DNA of 31,954 nt from Gemmatimonadota bacterium (GTDB taxonomy: Bacteria > Gemmatimonadota > Gemmatimonadetes > Gemmatimonadales > GWC2-71-9): assembly GCA_003221825.1 (NCBI GenBank), contig QHUE01000157.1, forward strand, positions 1 to 31,954. The letters are read 5' to 3'. The notes beneath the pieces were generated by a model that did no database searches, had not been told where the DNA came from, and saw only the letters and a list, made by a program, of their open reading frames with translations. Numbering within the stretch: the first letter of the stretch is position 1; the number at the start of each line of letters is the position of its first letter. Position numbers and translations under genes: made by a program. Positions 1-8,696 of the stretch are shown one piece after another.

Positions 1-2035
1 GGTCGTCGGCGAATGGAACTCGACGCTGGGGAACAAGTCCAACAACCTGATCCTCGGATACAACACCAGCAACGAGAGCCGGAAGAATGTCGACGGGCCG
101 TACTTCCCTGAAGTTGAGATTCTTCAGGGCGGCCGGAGCTACACCACATTCGGGTTCGAGCCGTTTACTCCGAAGAACAAGCTGTTCTACCATAGCTATC
201 AATTGCAGGACAACTTTACCTTCTATCTGCCGAAACATTCGGTGACGTTCGGGGTGAGCGTGGAGAAGTATCACTCGACGAACGTGTTCTTCCAAGGCGC
301 GCAAAGTATTTACGTCTTCAATTCGCTCGGGGACTTCTACGCCGCCGCCGATAGCTTCCTCGCGAATCCGGCACGCACGACGTCGCCGGTCACGATGCGG
401 CTGTTTCAGTACCGCTACTCGAACATCCCCGGGCAGACGGAGCCGGTCCAGCCGCTCGATGTTCTGTATGCTGGCGCGTACCTGCAGGATGAATGGAAGC
501 CCGGTCCCAATCTCACGATCACCGGCGGATTGCGCGTCGATTTGCCGAAATTCAAGAACACCGCGTACGACAACCGCGTGGCGGACACGATGACGTTCCG
601 CGATGCGACCGGCGCGCCGATTCACTACAACAGCGGCGCACTTCCGGGAGTCAACCCGCTGTTCTCGCCACGTGTAGGCTTCAACTACGATGTGGGCGGC
701 CAGCACAACACGCAGATTCGCGGCGGCACCGGCATATTCACCGGCCGTCCCGCGTATGTGTGGATCTCGAACCAGATCGGGAACACGGGGGTGCTGACCG
801 GTTTCATCTCGGCGCCCAATACCACGGCGTATCCCTTCAATCCTGATCCGAATCATTACAAGCCGGCCGATTCTCTGATCAAGGGCGGACCGGCGACCAA
901 CTTCAACCTTGCGCTCACCGATCCCAACTTCAAGTTCCCGCAGCTCTGGCGCAGTAATCTCGCAATCGACCAGAAGCTGCCCTGGGACCTGACGGGCACG
1001 GCCGAGTATCTCTACTCGAAGGACGTAAACGGCATTGCGTACATCAATGCCAATTTGCCGGCACCGCAAAGCTCGTTTGCAGGACCCGACGGGCGTCCGC
1101 GTTGGGTTTGCTCGACGCCTGGGTGTATCCCGAGTCGCATTTATCAGAATGTCAGCGACGCGACTGTATTGACGAACCAGGGAATCGGGCACTCGTGGAA
1201 CTTCGCTGTTTCGCTCGAGCGTCCATTTACAGACGGCCTGTTCGCGAAGGTCGGGTATAGCTATGGCAGGAGCAAGAACACCGTAGATCCCGGCTCGATC
1301 GCGTCGGGCTCATGGTCCGGCAACCCGATCGCGATCGACCCAAACAATCCGGTAGCCGGGTACTCGCAATTCTCCCCGGGCCACCGGGTCTTCGCCGCCG
1401 TGAGCTATTCGCGCGATTTCCTCCGCATCGGGCCGACGAGCATCAGCGTGTACTTCGAGGATCGCAGCATCGGCAACGGCAGCTACGCCTACAACGGCGA
1501 CATGAATGGGGATGGAGCGTCGGGCAATGATTTGATTTACATCCCGCGCAACACGGGCGAGATGAACTTTGTCAGGAAGTTCGTGCGATTCAGCTCCGCC
1601 CCGGCGGACACGGCTGTGTGGACGCCCGCGGAGCAGGTGGCCGCGTGGGACGCGTTCATTAACCAAGACCCCTACCTCAAGAACCATCGGGGCGAGTACG
1701 CGAGGCGCAACGCCATATTTCTGCCGATGGTCGCTCGCGCGGATCTCAGTGTCTCACAGGATGTGAGCCGGGATATCGGCGGCAAGGGGAACAGTCTTCA
1801 GATTCGTTTGGACATTTTCAACTTTTCCAACTTGCTCAATAGCGACTGGGGTGTCTCACAAGGGTTTGTGACAACGCGGCCGCTGACCTCGACCGGGGTC
1901 GACGCCTTCGGTGCACCAACGTACACGCTAGCAAACGTTGGTCATAGTTTGATTTCTCATTCGTTCCAGAAGAACGTCAGCACGCTCGACGTCTGGCGGA
2001 TGCAGCTCGGCGTGCGATACATGTTCAACTGGTAA
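1..2035 (+). CDS. TonB-dependent receptor, Oar-like, C-terminal part (5' end outside window)
   Basis: The reading frame is open from base 2, so the gene begins upstream; the TTG at 203 is internal and only about 677 residues of the C-terminal barrel are present. Family: outer-membrane beta-barrel receptors that import large ligands with energy from TonB. The sequence shows repeated alternating aromatic/polar strands, the segment at about 1495-1550 reading NGDMNGDGASGNDLIYIPRN, which I associate with Oar-like receptors with carboxypeptidase-type N-terminal domains, and a C-terminal strand ending RYMFNW, with an aromatic last residue as in outer-membrane barrels. The signal peptide, TonB box and plug lie outside the window, so the ligand cannot be guessed. 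It is followed by an octamer repeat and a terminator-like palindrome. Family assignment is firm; subfamily is tentative. Confidence 0.88.
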   Translation, partial: VVGEWNSTLGNKSNNLILGYNTSNESRKNVDGPYFPEVEILQGGRSYTTFGFEPFTPKNKLFYHSYQLQDNFTFYLPKHSVTFGVSVEKYHSTNVFFQGAQSIYVFNSLGDFYAAADSFLANPARTTSPVTMRLFQYRYSNIPGQTEPVQPLDVLYAGAYLQDEWKPGPNLTITGGLRVDLPKFKNTAYDNRVADTMTFRDATGAPIHYNSGALPGVNPLFSPRVGFNYDVGGQHNTQIRGGTGIFTGRPAYVWISNQIGNTGVLTGFISAPNTTAYPFNPDPNHYKPADSLIKGGPATNFNLALTDPNFKFPQLWRSNLAIDQKLPWDLTGTAEYLYSKDVNGIAYINANLPAPQSSFAGPDGRPRWVCSTPGCIPSRIYQNVSDATVLTNQGIGHSWNFAVSLERPFTDGLFAKVGYSYGRSKNTVDPGSIASGSWSGNPIAIDPNNPVAGYSQFSPGHRVFAAVSYSRDFLRIGPTSISVYFEDRSIGNGSYAYNGDMNGDGASGNDLIYIPRNTGEMNFVRKFVRFSSAPADTAVWTPAEQVAAWDAFINQDPYLKNHRGEYARRNAIFLPMVARADLSVSQDVSRDIGGKGNSLQIRLDIFNFSNLLNSDWGVSQGFVTTRPLTSTGVDAFGAPTYTLANVGHSLISHSFQKNVSTLDVWRMQLGVRYMFNW

Positions 2036-2036
2036 G

Positions 2037-2092
2037 GGTCGGACGGTCTGACTGTCTGACGGTCGGACGGTCGGACGGTCGGACGGTTGATG
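2037..2092. repeat. Tandem octamer repeat, unit GGTCGGAC
   Basis: Seven consecutive 8-base units start immediately after the receptor stop codon. Units 1, 4, 5 and 6 are exact GGTCGGAC, units 2 and 3 differ by one or two bases, and the last is degenerate. It lies between a stop codon and a terminator-like palindrome and encodes nothing I can recognise. It resembles the short tandemly repeated sequences described in cyanobacteria in style, not in sequence. Confidence 0.9.
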
Positions 2093-2100
2093 CGAGGAGG

Positions 2101-2141
2101 AAAACGGTAGGGGCGCAGCATGCTGCGCCCCTACGTTTTTT
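2101..2141 (+). terminator. 28-bp perfect palindrome with flanking A and T tracts, likely bidirectional terminator
   Basis: Bases 2107-2134 form a perfect palindrome with half-site GTAGGGGCGCAGCA. AAAAC before it (2101-2105) can pair with GTTTT after it (2135-2139), with one bulged G at 2106, and six T follow on the + strand. That is the form of a rho-independent terminator for the upstream receptor gene. The minus strand also gives a short T run, so it may also stop the convergent permease transcript. An identical 28-mer lies at 17047-17074. Confidence 0.75.
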
Positions 2142-2160
2142 GGGGCGCCCTGCTGTTGTT

Positions 2161-3561
2161 TTAGCCGATGGATACGCCTCGCCGGCGGCGGAACTGTTCC
2201 CACAGGATGTAGGCCGGGACGCCGCTCAGAATGATTCCGATATCGACCGCGAAGCTGGCCGTCTCACGGACGAGATAATTGCCGAGCAGGAAGAGCGCGG
2301 CGACGAGAAACACGAGCGGCACGAGCGGATAGCCCCACGTCCGGTAGGGGCGCTCGAGTCCCGGCCTGGTGCGCCGCAGCACGAACACGCCCGCGACCGC
2401 CAGCGCATAGAACGGCCAGATGCCGATGATGAACTGGTCGGCGAGCGCGGTGAACGTCCGCACCAGAATGAAGATCACTCCCATCACCGTCATCAGCACC
2501 ACGGCGGCCGTCGGCGCGTGATTCCGGGGATCGACCCGCGCGATCACCCGGGGGAACAGGTTGTCCTCGGCCGCGGCGAAGAAGATCCGCGGCGCGGTCA
2601 TCATCGAGCCGTTCAACGTCCCGAACGTGCTCACCGCGATCGCCGCCGATACGACCACGACACCCGCGGGGCCGATGACGAGCTTCGCTACATCCGCCGC
2701 CACCAGCTCCGCGTGCTTCATCTGCTCGATGGGAATGAGGTAGAGGTACACGAGGTTGGCGCTCAGGTAGAGCACCACGACCGTGCCCGTCCCGATGAGC
2801 AGCGCGCGCGGCAGGATCTTCTGCGGGTTCACCACCTCACCGCCGACGAACGCGAGATCGGCCCAGCCATCGTAGGCCCACAGGATCGCCACCATCGCGA
2901 GCAGGAACGGCGACAACCCCACCGCCGCGCGCTGCGCGAACATGCCGCCGGCGGGCAGGTTCGCGGCCTCGCTTCCAAACGCGAAGCCCACGATCACCAG
3001 CAACGCCAGCGCGCCGACCTTGAAGACCGTACTCAAGTTCTGGAGCACGGCGCCGCGGTGGATCCCGAAATAGTTCACGCCGCCCACGATGATGATGTAC
3101 CCCGCACCGAGCAGCTGCTCGGCGCGGATCTCGATCGGGCCGAGTGTCGAAATGACGCCCGAGGGATCGAGGCCGAGTGTACGGAGCGTATAGGCTGACG
3201 CGGTGATACCGATCGCGCCGTAGGCGCCCGGCCGGATGACCCACAGCTCCGCCCAGGCGAACAGGAACGCCGGCAGGCGTCCGAACGACTCGCGCACGAA
3301 GACGTACACCCCGCCCGAGCGCGGGAAGGCCGCCGCCAGCTCCGAGTAGGTGAGCGCGCCGCACAGCACGACAACGGCACCCACCACCCACGCGAGCAGA
3401 AACAGGGGGACATCGTCGATGCGCTGCGCGACGCTCGCCGGTGTGCGGAATATCCCGCTCCCGATCGTCGAGCCGACGAGCACCGCGACGGCGCTCCACA
3501 GGCCGAGGCGGCGCGTCAAGCGCTCGCCCCAGCGGTCGGCAGGCATCAGAGGTGCGGACAT
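2161..3561 (-). CDS. APC-family amino-acid permease
   Basis: Inner-membrane transporter of the amino acid-polyamine-organocation superfamily, 466 residues, the usual length for twelve membrane helices. Helix 1 carries the family signature GSTIGSGIFRTPASV (about residues 30-44), the unwound glycine-rich stretch that binds substrate backbone in this fold. It is followed by regular hydrophobic segments and a basic C-terminus. Most similar in general pattern to LAT-like or proton-coupled exchangers; the substrate cannot be read from sequence. The ATG at 3561 has no Shine-Dalgarno sequence, but a perfect TATAAT lies 11 nt upstream on the minus strand, so translation may begin near the very 5' end of the mRNA. 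It is transcribed alone, divergent from the lipoprotein gene at 3649. Confidence 0.9.
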   Translation of the reverse strand: MSAPLMPADRWGERLTRRLGLWSAVAVLVGSTIGSGIFRTPASVAQRIDDVPLFLLAWVVGAVVVLCGALTYSELAAAFPRSGGVYVFVRESFGRLPAFLFAWAELWVIRPGAYGAIGITASAYTLRTLGLDPSGVISTLGPIEIRAEQLLGAGYIIIVGGVNYFGIHRGAVLQNLSTVFKVGALALLVIVGFAFGSEAANLPAGGMFAQRAAVGLSPFLLAMVAILWAYDGWADLAFVGGEVVNPQKILPRALLIGTGTVVVLYLSANLVYLYLIPIEQMKHAELVAADVAKLVIGPAGVVVVSAAIAVSTFGTLNGSMMTAPRIFFAAAEDNLFPRVIARVDPRNHAPTAAVVLMTVMGVIFILVRTFTALADQFIIGIWPFYALAVAGVFVLRRTRPGLERPYRTWGYPLVPLVFLVAALFLLGNYLVRETASFAVDIGIILSGVPAYILWEQFRRRRGVSIG

Positions 3562-3572
3562 AAGGTTCGCAA

Positions 3573-3578
3573 ATTATA
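3573..3578 (-). promoter_or_regulatory. -10 box TATAAT of the permease gene
   Basis: A perfect TATAAT on the minus strand lies 11 nt before the ATG at 3561. No convincing -35 is present at 16-18 nt spacing. A start site about 7 nt downstream would leave a leader of only about 5 nt. Confidence 0.45.
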
Positions 3579-3580
3579 CC

Positions 3581-3608
3581 TTGACACTGCCTGCCCCGGG
3601 GGCATACT
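3581..3608 (+). promoter_or_regulatory. Sigma70-type promoter of the plug-like lipoprotein gene
   Basis: TTGACA at 3581-3586, a 16-nt spacer, and CATACT at 3603-3608. The predicted start site near 3615 is about 34 nt upstream of the ATG at 3649, which has its own GGAGG. It nearly abuts the divergent permease -10 box. Confidence 0.55.
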
Positions 3609-3648
3609 CCCGAGAGGGTCGAATTCGGCGCACCTGGAGGTAATCCCC

Positions 3649-4131
3649 ATGCCCCATTTCCGTGTGTTCGCGCGCGTCATCGGGCTTTCGGCACTTGCCC
3701 TCGGCTGCAAGACGTCACGGCCGTACGACCGCTCCAACGATCCGGGCGGGAGACCCCTATCATCGGGTACGACCGGCAGTTTGATCATTCAGGGCCGCGC
3801 ATTGTCGGCCGACCCGAGCCGGACGGTGCTCGATGTGATTCGACAGGCCATGCCCCAACTGCGTATCGCCGGCTGGACGCAGTACACGCGCTGTCCCTTC
3901 CTGGAGCTGCGCGGCAAGGACAGCGTCGAGGGGACGAATAACCCCGACGTCTACGTTGATGGCACGAGGACGAGCGACACCTGCCCGCTGGTCACTATCC
4001 AGGCGGCGCAGACCGGCCGGATCGAGGTCTATCCCCTCGGCATGACGTCGCGCCCCGGGTATCCGAGCAGCGGGCACGGCCTGATCCTCATCTTTCTCGC
4101 CCGCGCGGACACCGCCTCCGACAGCACCTGA
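3649..4131 (+). CDS. Small lipoprotein resembling an isolated TonB-receptor plug domain
   Basis: 160 residues. The N-terminus has a short signal peptide ending LALGC, a plausible but not ideal lipobox with the lipidated Cys at residue 20. The rest follows the order of a TonB-receptor plug: a segment like the plug start (about residues 61-75), FLELRGKDSVEGTNNPDVYVD (about 84-104) matching the plug pattern RGxxSxxGxNxPxxxVDG, then an IEVYP-like strand and GYPSSGHGLILIF matching the GSRAANGVI...T end of plugs. No beta-barrel follows. It has a good GGAGG at 3636-3640, 8 nt before the ATG, its own promoter, and a hairpin after the stop. It faces the susCD pair. A role as soluble or anchored partner of a receptor is inference; function unknown. 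Confidence 0.7.
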   Translation: MPHFRVFARVIGLSALALGCKTSRPYDRSNDPGGRPLSSGTTGSLIIQGRALSADPSRTVLDVIRQAMPQLRIAGWTQYTRCPFLELRGKDSVEGTNNPDVYVDGTRTSDTCPLVTIQAAQTGRIEVYPLGMTSRPGYPSSGHGLILIFLARADTASDST

Positions 4132-4138
4132 AACAGAA

Positions 4139-4161
4139 GCCCCCGGGGGGGACCCGGGGGC
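4139..4161. terminator. GC-rich hairpin between convergent lipoprotein and susD genes
   Basis: Arms GCCCCCGGG (4139-4147) and CCCGGGGGC (4153-4161), a 9-bp stem with a 5-nt loop. There is no long T run on the + side; the minus side continues TTCTGTTTC, so it may serve susD better than the lipoprotein gene. Confidence 0.6.
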
Positions 4162-4184
4162 CTCCTGCATTCCGAAACACTCGC

Positions 4185-5693
4185 TTACGGACAGGGGACG
4201 GGTGGAGGATACGTGGTGCTCGTTGTCCGCTTGGTGAACCACAGCGGTTTGGCGATGTCATTGCTTGCCGCGAATCCTTGGCGGGTGACCGCAGCAGTCA
4301 TGTTTGTTCCGTTCAAGACCGACTCGTTGTCGTCATAGGGCAAGCGCTCGGGAATGTGCCGCATCACCGCGCGACAGCCCGGGACGAGCGCCGGCACGCC
4401 GGTACGACGCACTTCGGTCCACGACTCCATACCCTGCATGAACAACGACACCCACTTCTGGTACGCGATCTGCTTGAGTCCGGTGGAATCGGGCACGTAG
4501 GTCACGCGCGAGTCCGCGAGGTACGCCGTGATCGCCGCGTCGGGAATACGGTAGAATTCCATGGACGCCCGGATCGCGTTGTTGTAGAACGTCGCGGCAC
4601 TTCCCGGAATCCAGCCACGTTGCGCCGCCTCGGCTTCCAGGAACAGCACCTCCGAGTACGTGAGCAGCGGCATGGGCGCGTTCGGTGTTTCGCGCCACAG
4701 CGCCCCGATCCGGGAGATGTAGAAGAGCTTAGGACCCTCGCCGTCATTCAGACCGTTGGGCAGTCCCCGGTAGGTGATCGCGACCGTATCCGTATCGCGG
4801 TTGAGCTGAGCGAATACGGACAACCGCGGATCGCTCCAGTGCATGAGTGAGTCCACATACGTCTTGCTCATCCCGTAATCGTCCCGACCTCCGACGTGTA
4901 CGTCCTCGTAGATCGGGTTCTGATTGGGCGCCACCGCCAGGTACGTGACGATCGCGTTGTCGGCATTGTCGGTGAACACACCGCCGGTAACCGCCGCGGC
5001 TGCTTCCGCTGCCGCCTTGGTCGAATCCACGTTCGTCAAATGGATCGCGAGGCGCAGGCGGAGCGAGTTGGCGAGCTTCCGCCACTCGGCCATATCACCA
5101 TTGTACAGCAGATCGCCGGTGGCGAAGCCGATACCCACAGGATCGCCTGGCGGCGCTGCAGCGGCGGCATCGAGTTCCGTGGTCGCCAGGGTCAAATCGG
5201 CGAACAGGCCATTATAGATCGCCTGCTGCGTGTCGTAGACCGGCTGCAGCGTGGTGTCGGATTTCAACGCCTCTGAGTACGGCAAGTCGCCCATCGCGTC
5301 GGTCATCACGCTGAACGTATACGACTTCATGATGCGGCCTACGGCGGTCCAGTTCGGGTGCGACGCGGCCTGGCCCTTCGCGATCATACGCTGGAAGTCT
5401 TCCAGCGCACCGCTATAGAACCCCCAGCCCCCCGAGGTCCCGGACCGCATGATGTACTTGTCTTCGTCGCGGTATTGAATCTCCGAGTAGTACTGCGACC
5501 ACAGGCCCGCCCCGCGCACGTTGAGCTCGTCGACACCATCGACCCCGCTCCCAACCGCGTCGAGCGCACTCGCGAGCATCGAGGGCGGATCGAGGTCTTG
5601 CGGGCCATTCGGGTTGCTATTGATCGACGTCAAATCGGCGCACGCAGCCATCGCGGCCGCGGCGGCGAAGACGCTCAGGATTTTATATCGCAT
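4185..5693 (-). CDS. SusD/RagB-like outer-membrane lipoprotein
   Basis: 502 residues, full length for the SusD/RagB family: surface lipoproteins that sit as a lid on a SusC barrel and capture glycan or peptide ligands. The signal peptide ends MAAC, placing the lipidated Cys at residue 18. Downstream are the family's early NPNGPQDLDP-type segment and helix-rich TPR-like regions (for example LPYSEALKSD and PLLTYSEVLFLEAEAAQRG). A GGAG-type ribosome site lies about 9 nt before the ATG. It begins 14 nt after the susC stop, so both are one transcription unit. Its reading frame is intact although its partner susC is broken. The C-terminus ends TYPPPVPCP shortly before a hairpin. Ligand unknown. Confidence 0.92.
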   Translation of the reverse strand: MRYKILSVFAAAAAMAACADLTSINSNPNGPQDLDPPSMLASALDAVGSGVDGVDELNVRGAGLWSQYYSEIQYRDEDKYIMRSGTSGGWGFYSGALEDFQRMIAKGQAASHPNWTAVGRIMKSYTFSVMTDAMGDLPYSEALKSDTTLQPVYDTQQAIYNGLFADLTLATTELDAAAAAPPGDPVGIGFATGDLLYNGDMAEWRKLANSLRLRLAIHLTNVDSTKAAAEAAAAVTGGVFTDNADNAIVTYLAVAPNQNPIYEDVHVGGRDDYGMSKTYVDSLMHWSDPRLSVFAQLNRDTDTVAITYRGLPNGLNDGEGPKLFYISRIGALWRETPNAPMPLLTYSEVLFLEAEAAQRGWIPGSAATFYNNAIRASMEFYRIPDAAITAYLADSRVTYVPDSTGLKQIAYQKWVSLFMQGMESWTEVRRTGVPALVPGCRAVMRHIPERLPYDDNESVLNGTNMTAAVTRQGFAASNDIAKPLWFTKRTTSTTYPPPVPCP

Positions 5694-5707
5694 AGTGATC
5701 TATCTCC

Positions 5708-7075
5708 TCACGGCCGCACGGACATGGTGAAGCCGATGCTGCGCGCGGTCGGCAGCTGGCCGTTCTCGACACCCTGGCGATTGCCGGTATCGAACGCGGT
5801 TTCGGGATCGATGGTTGGCTGCTTGGCCCACAGGATCAGGTTACGCCCCACGACGGAGAACGTCGCATCCGAGAAACCGAGGAACCGCGACACCGAAGGC
5901 GGCAGCGCGTAAGCCAGCCGCGCCTCGCGGAGCTTGAAGTACGTGGCATCGAAGATGCCCGGCTCCTGCGCGTAGAACGTGTTGTGCCAATAGTCCTGCG
6001 CGAGGACGTGGGTCGTATCGGGCTGGCCGTTCGAATACACGGCGTTCGGCACGATATAACCCGGGTTGTTCCAGTCGAGCTCCCGACCGGCCACCGTGTT
6101 CGCAAGCACGCCGGAGTACTGACCGAACCATTTCGTGACCGAGTACACCTGGCCGCCGTACTGCCCGTCGAGCGAGAACGAGAAGTTGAAGCGCTTGTAG
6201 CTGATGCTATTGGTGATGCCGCCCACCCAATCGGGGTTGTAGTTCCCAAGCGCCACCTGGGACGCGTCGCGATAGGGCAGCCCGTCGTCGCCGACGACGA
6301 TGTGGCCCTGTGCATCGCGCTGCCACTTGTAGCCCGTCAGGTTGCCATACGGCTGCCCGACATCGGCCGTCACGTTCACGTTCCAAAACGACCCGACAAT
6401 GATCTGCGACACGCCGTTGAATAGCGACAACACCCGGTTGCTGTTCTTGGACCAGTTCGCCACGACGTTCCAGCGGAAGTCTCCCCGCTCGATCGGCGTC
6501 GTCGTCAACGCCAATTCGATCCCGCGGTTCCGGACCTCACCGGAGTTCACGACCTTCTGCGTATAACCGGTCGTGGCCGAGATGGAGACCGGGAGAATCT
6601 GACTGGTCGTGCTCTTCTGATAGACGGTCGCGTTCAGGATCAGCTTGTCCCGGAAGAACCCGAGATCGGCGCCGATTTCCTCGCCCGTCGTCTGTTCCGG
6701 TCTGAGGTTGGGGTTTGGCAAGCGATCCGCACTGGCGCAGCTCGGCCGCCCACCCCACGGATTGCAGTCGTAGATGGCGGCGAGCTGGTAGGGATCGGTG
6801 TCGTTGCCCACGCGTGTCCAACTGGCGCGTAGCTTGCCGTACGACAGCCAGCTGCTCTGCAATCTCAACGCGTCGGTGAAAATGAAGGCCGCGCCCAGCG
6901 AGGGATAGAAGAGTGAGTTGGCGCCCTTGGGCAGCGTGGACGACCAGTCATTGCGGCCGGTGACGTCCACGGTGAGCCACTCGCGATAACCGAAGCTCGC
7001 CGAGCCGTACAGCGAGTTCACCCTCTTGTGGTTCTGCAGCACAGCAGCGTACGGCTGACCGTTGGAGTTCGACAA
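5708..7075 (-). CDS. SusC fragment 3: C-terminal beta-barrel
   Basis: 455 residues from the point of the second frameshift. It holds typical SusC barrel features: WLTVDVTGRNDWSSTLPKG, then LRPEQTTGEEIGADLGFF and RNRGIELALTT, and a last strand ending GFTMSVRP. The TTG at 7075 is simply where the frame opens. The stop is 14 nt upstream of the susD start. Confidence 0.8.
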   Translation of the reverse strand: MSNSNGQPYAAVLQNHKRVNSLYGSASFGYREWLTVDVTGRNDWSSTLPKGANSLFYPSLGAAFIFTDALRLQSSWLSYGKLRASWTRVGNDTDPYQLAAIYDCNPWGGRPSCASADRLPNPNLRPEQTTGEEIGADLGFFRDKLILNATVYQKSTTSQILPVSISATTGYTQKVVNSGEVRNRGIELALTTTPIERGDFRWNVVANWSKNSNRVLSLFNGVSQIIVGSFWNVNVTADVGQPYGNLTGYKWQRDAQGHIVVGDDGLPYRDASQVALGNYNPDWVGGITNSISYKRFNFSFSLDGQYGGQVYSVTKWFGQYSGVLANTVAGRELDWNNPGYIVPNAVYSNGQPDTTHVLAQDYWHNTFYAQEPGIFDATYFKLREARLAYALPPSVSRFLGFSDATFSVVGRNLILWAKQPTIDPETAFDTGNRQGVENGQLPTARSIGFTMSVRP

Positions 7076-7077
7076 CA

Positions 7078-8427
7078 GAAGTCGTTGTTCGTCTCGCTCC
7101 GCGTTTCGCCCACGTCCAAAAGTCCGCCCTGAAAGAACGGCGATATGTCGTTTACGGGATAATTCGCGCGGAACTGGTTCTGGTACCAGTCACGTCCCGT
7201 GCGGCCGGTCACGCTGATCCAGTCGTTCACCTTATAGGTGACCGCTGCATGGCCGAGTCCGCGGTTACGCGAGTAGTCGGTTGTTTTGACTCCCGCCATC
7301 CAGTATGGGTTGGCGTGATAGCTGTAGTTCCAGCTGTATTGGATGGGCGCATCGGCGCGCAGTCCGGGGACACCGTTCAAGATCTGCTGCGTGAGCGGGT
7401 CGTTCGGATTCCGATACAGGTTTTGCTGCAGCAGCCTGGTATCCACTTGGCGTCCGAACCAGATGAAGTTCTGCATGGGATCGATTTCTTCGTACGCCTG
7501 CGCCGGCTGGTTCTTCATGCCGTCATTGATGTAATTGACCGATGCCTCGGCGCTCCAATGATCGGAGACCTGCGTGCCACCGGAGAGCGCGATGTCCGTG
7601 CGGTTGTTCGTGTTGTTCGGGTACATGCCGCTTTCGTTCGTGCGGCCAACCGACAGGCGGACGTTGCTGCGGTCGCTGCTGCGTGCCACCGCGATGTTCG
7701 CGTTGACCATGAGACCGGTCTGCCAGAAGTCGCGCACGTTGTTCGGGTGCGCAGTCCAGGGACCGGCCCCAAAGAACTGATTGCACGGATGCGTGGCGTC
7801 GTACGTAACGGGGGCCCCGACACCGATCGATGTATCGCCGGCCACCCGGACGCATCCGGTCGCCCGGCCGTCGAGCTTCGGTCCCCAGCTCTCGTCGGCG
7901 CCGTCATTCGTGCCGCCGAAGTTGCCGTCGACGAAATCGAACTCGCCGTAGAAGCCCTGCCCATAGCGGTTCTGATAATCGGGAAGCCGCAATGGCGTTT
8001 CCGCAGTCGCGCCGAAGCTCGCGGTCACACCGAATCCCTGTTGCGGTGCGCCCCGGCCGTTTTTCGTGGTGTACACGATCACGCCATTCGCGGCCCGGGA
8101 GCCGTACAGTGCCGCGGCGTTCGGGCCCTTCAGGACAGTCACCGACGCAATGTTGTCGGCGTTCAGGTCGGACGCCGCGTTGCCGACGTCATACCCGCCC
8201 ATCGAGGTGGTCGGGGAGTACGCGCTTCCCGGTCCGTAGCCTTCGTTCGACGCCGCCGAGTTGTCGATGGGGACGCCGTCCACAACGATTAGTGGTTGGT
8301 TCTGCCCGAGAATCGAACTGGCGCCGCGAACGACGATACGCGCGGAGCCGAACGGATTCGCTGAATTCGTGACCTGCACACCGGCGACTTTGCCTTGCAG
8401 CGAGGACACGACGTTGTTCGGGTCTGG
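7078..8427 (-). CDS. SusC fragment 2: plug domain and first barrel strands
   Basis: About 450 residues. Plug landmarks in order: LQGKVAGVQV, VRGASSILGQNQPLIVVDGVPI, LNADNIASVTVLKGPNAAALYGS and RAANGVIVYTTKNG, all textbook for the SusC plug. Barrel strands follow to GETRSETNNDF, where the frame is lost at about 7078. There is no start codon of its own that fits; the piece only makes sense as part of the broken gene. Confidence 0.75.
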
Positions 8428-8696
8428 AAACCGATGCGTCGCGCGGTCAATGTGACCGCGCCGGTCGTGCCGGCCGGAAGGACGAGGCGGTATTTGCCTT
8501 CGTTGTCCGTGGTGGCGTTCAGGTGGAGGGAGGGGACGCTCACAATCGCACCGACGAGCGGCGCGCCCCCGACGCTGGCTTTGACCTGACCGGACACCGT
8601 CGGCGCTTCTTGCGCTCGCAGGGCGGCGGGAACCAGTCCGAGCAGGACAAGCCCGAATATGAGGGTGGAACGAAAGAACCAACGATTGTCGGTCAT
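8425..8696 (-). CDS. SusC fragment 1: signal peptide and carboxypeptidase-regulatory-like domain
   Basis: About 91 residues in frame: MTDNRWFF followed by a hydrophobic core and an RAQE cleavage region near residues 26-30, then VSGQVKASVGGAPLVGAIVSV and DNEGKYRLVLPAG, the beta-sandwich start typical of SusC N-termini, ending ARRIGFQ. After that the frame reads nonsense to a stop at 8289. Confidence 0.75.

Larger units (their letters stand above)
5708..8696 (-). pseudogene. SusC/RagA-like TonB-dependent receptor, disrupted in two places
   Basis: The gene starts at ATG 8696 (GAGGGAGG about 6 nt upstream) and ends at 5708, but uses three frames. Segment 1 (8696 to about 8424) has the signal peptide and a carboxypeptidase-regulatory-like domain to ARRIGFQ. 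Segment 2 (about 8427 to 7078) resumes with NNVVSSLQGKVAGVQV, the plug start, in another frame. Roughly 50-60 residues that normally lie between, including the TonB box, are absent, so this is a deletion of non-triplet length rather than a single-base error. Segment 3 (from 7075) is shifted by one base: GAC TTC TG TTG TCG AAC would restore ...NDFLLSN if one base were added near 7076-7080. As written the receptor cannot couple to TonB. It may be a true pseudogene or an assembly fault. Confidence 0.82.

Noticed and set aside
1..203. Start of the first gene at TTG 203
   Set aside because: The frame is open to the window edge and the upstream residues continue the receptor barrel, so the true start is outside.
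2037..2092. CRISPR array at the octamer repeat
   Set aside because: Units are adjacent 8-mers with no spacers and no cas genes are present.
2140..3198. Long Arg/His/Glu-rich open frame opposite the permease gene
   Set aside because: It is antisense to the clear permease, has the composition of a high-GC shadow frame, and shows no domain.
7070..7085. Programmed frameshift in susC
   Set aside because: No slippery heptamer or downstream structure is evident, and the upstream deletion removes the TonB box, so decay or error is simpler.
7249..8292. Open frame of 347 codons on the + strand within susC
   Set aside because: Antisense to the SusC plug and barrel, which are recognisable; arginine/valine-rich composition with no domain.
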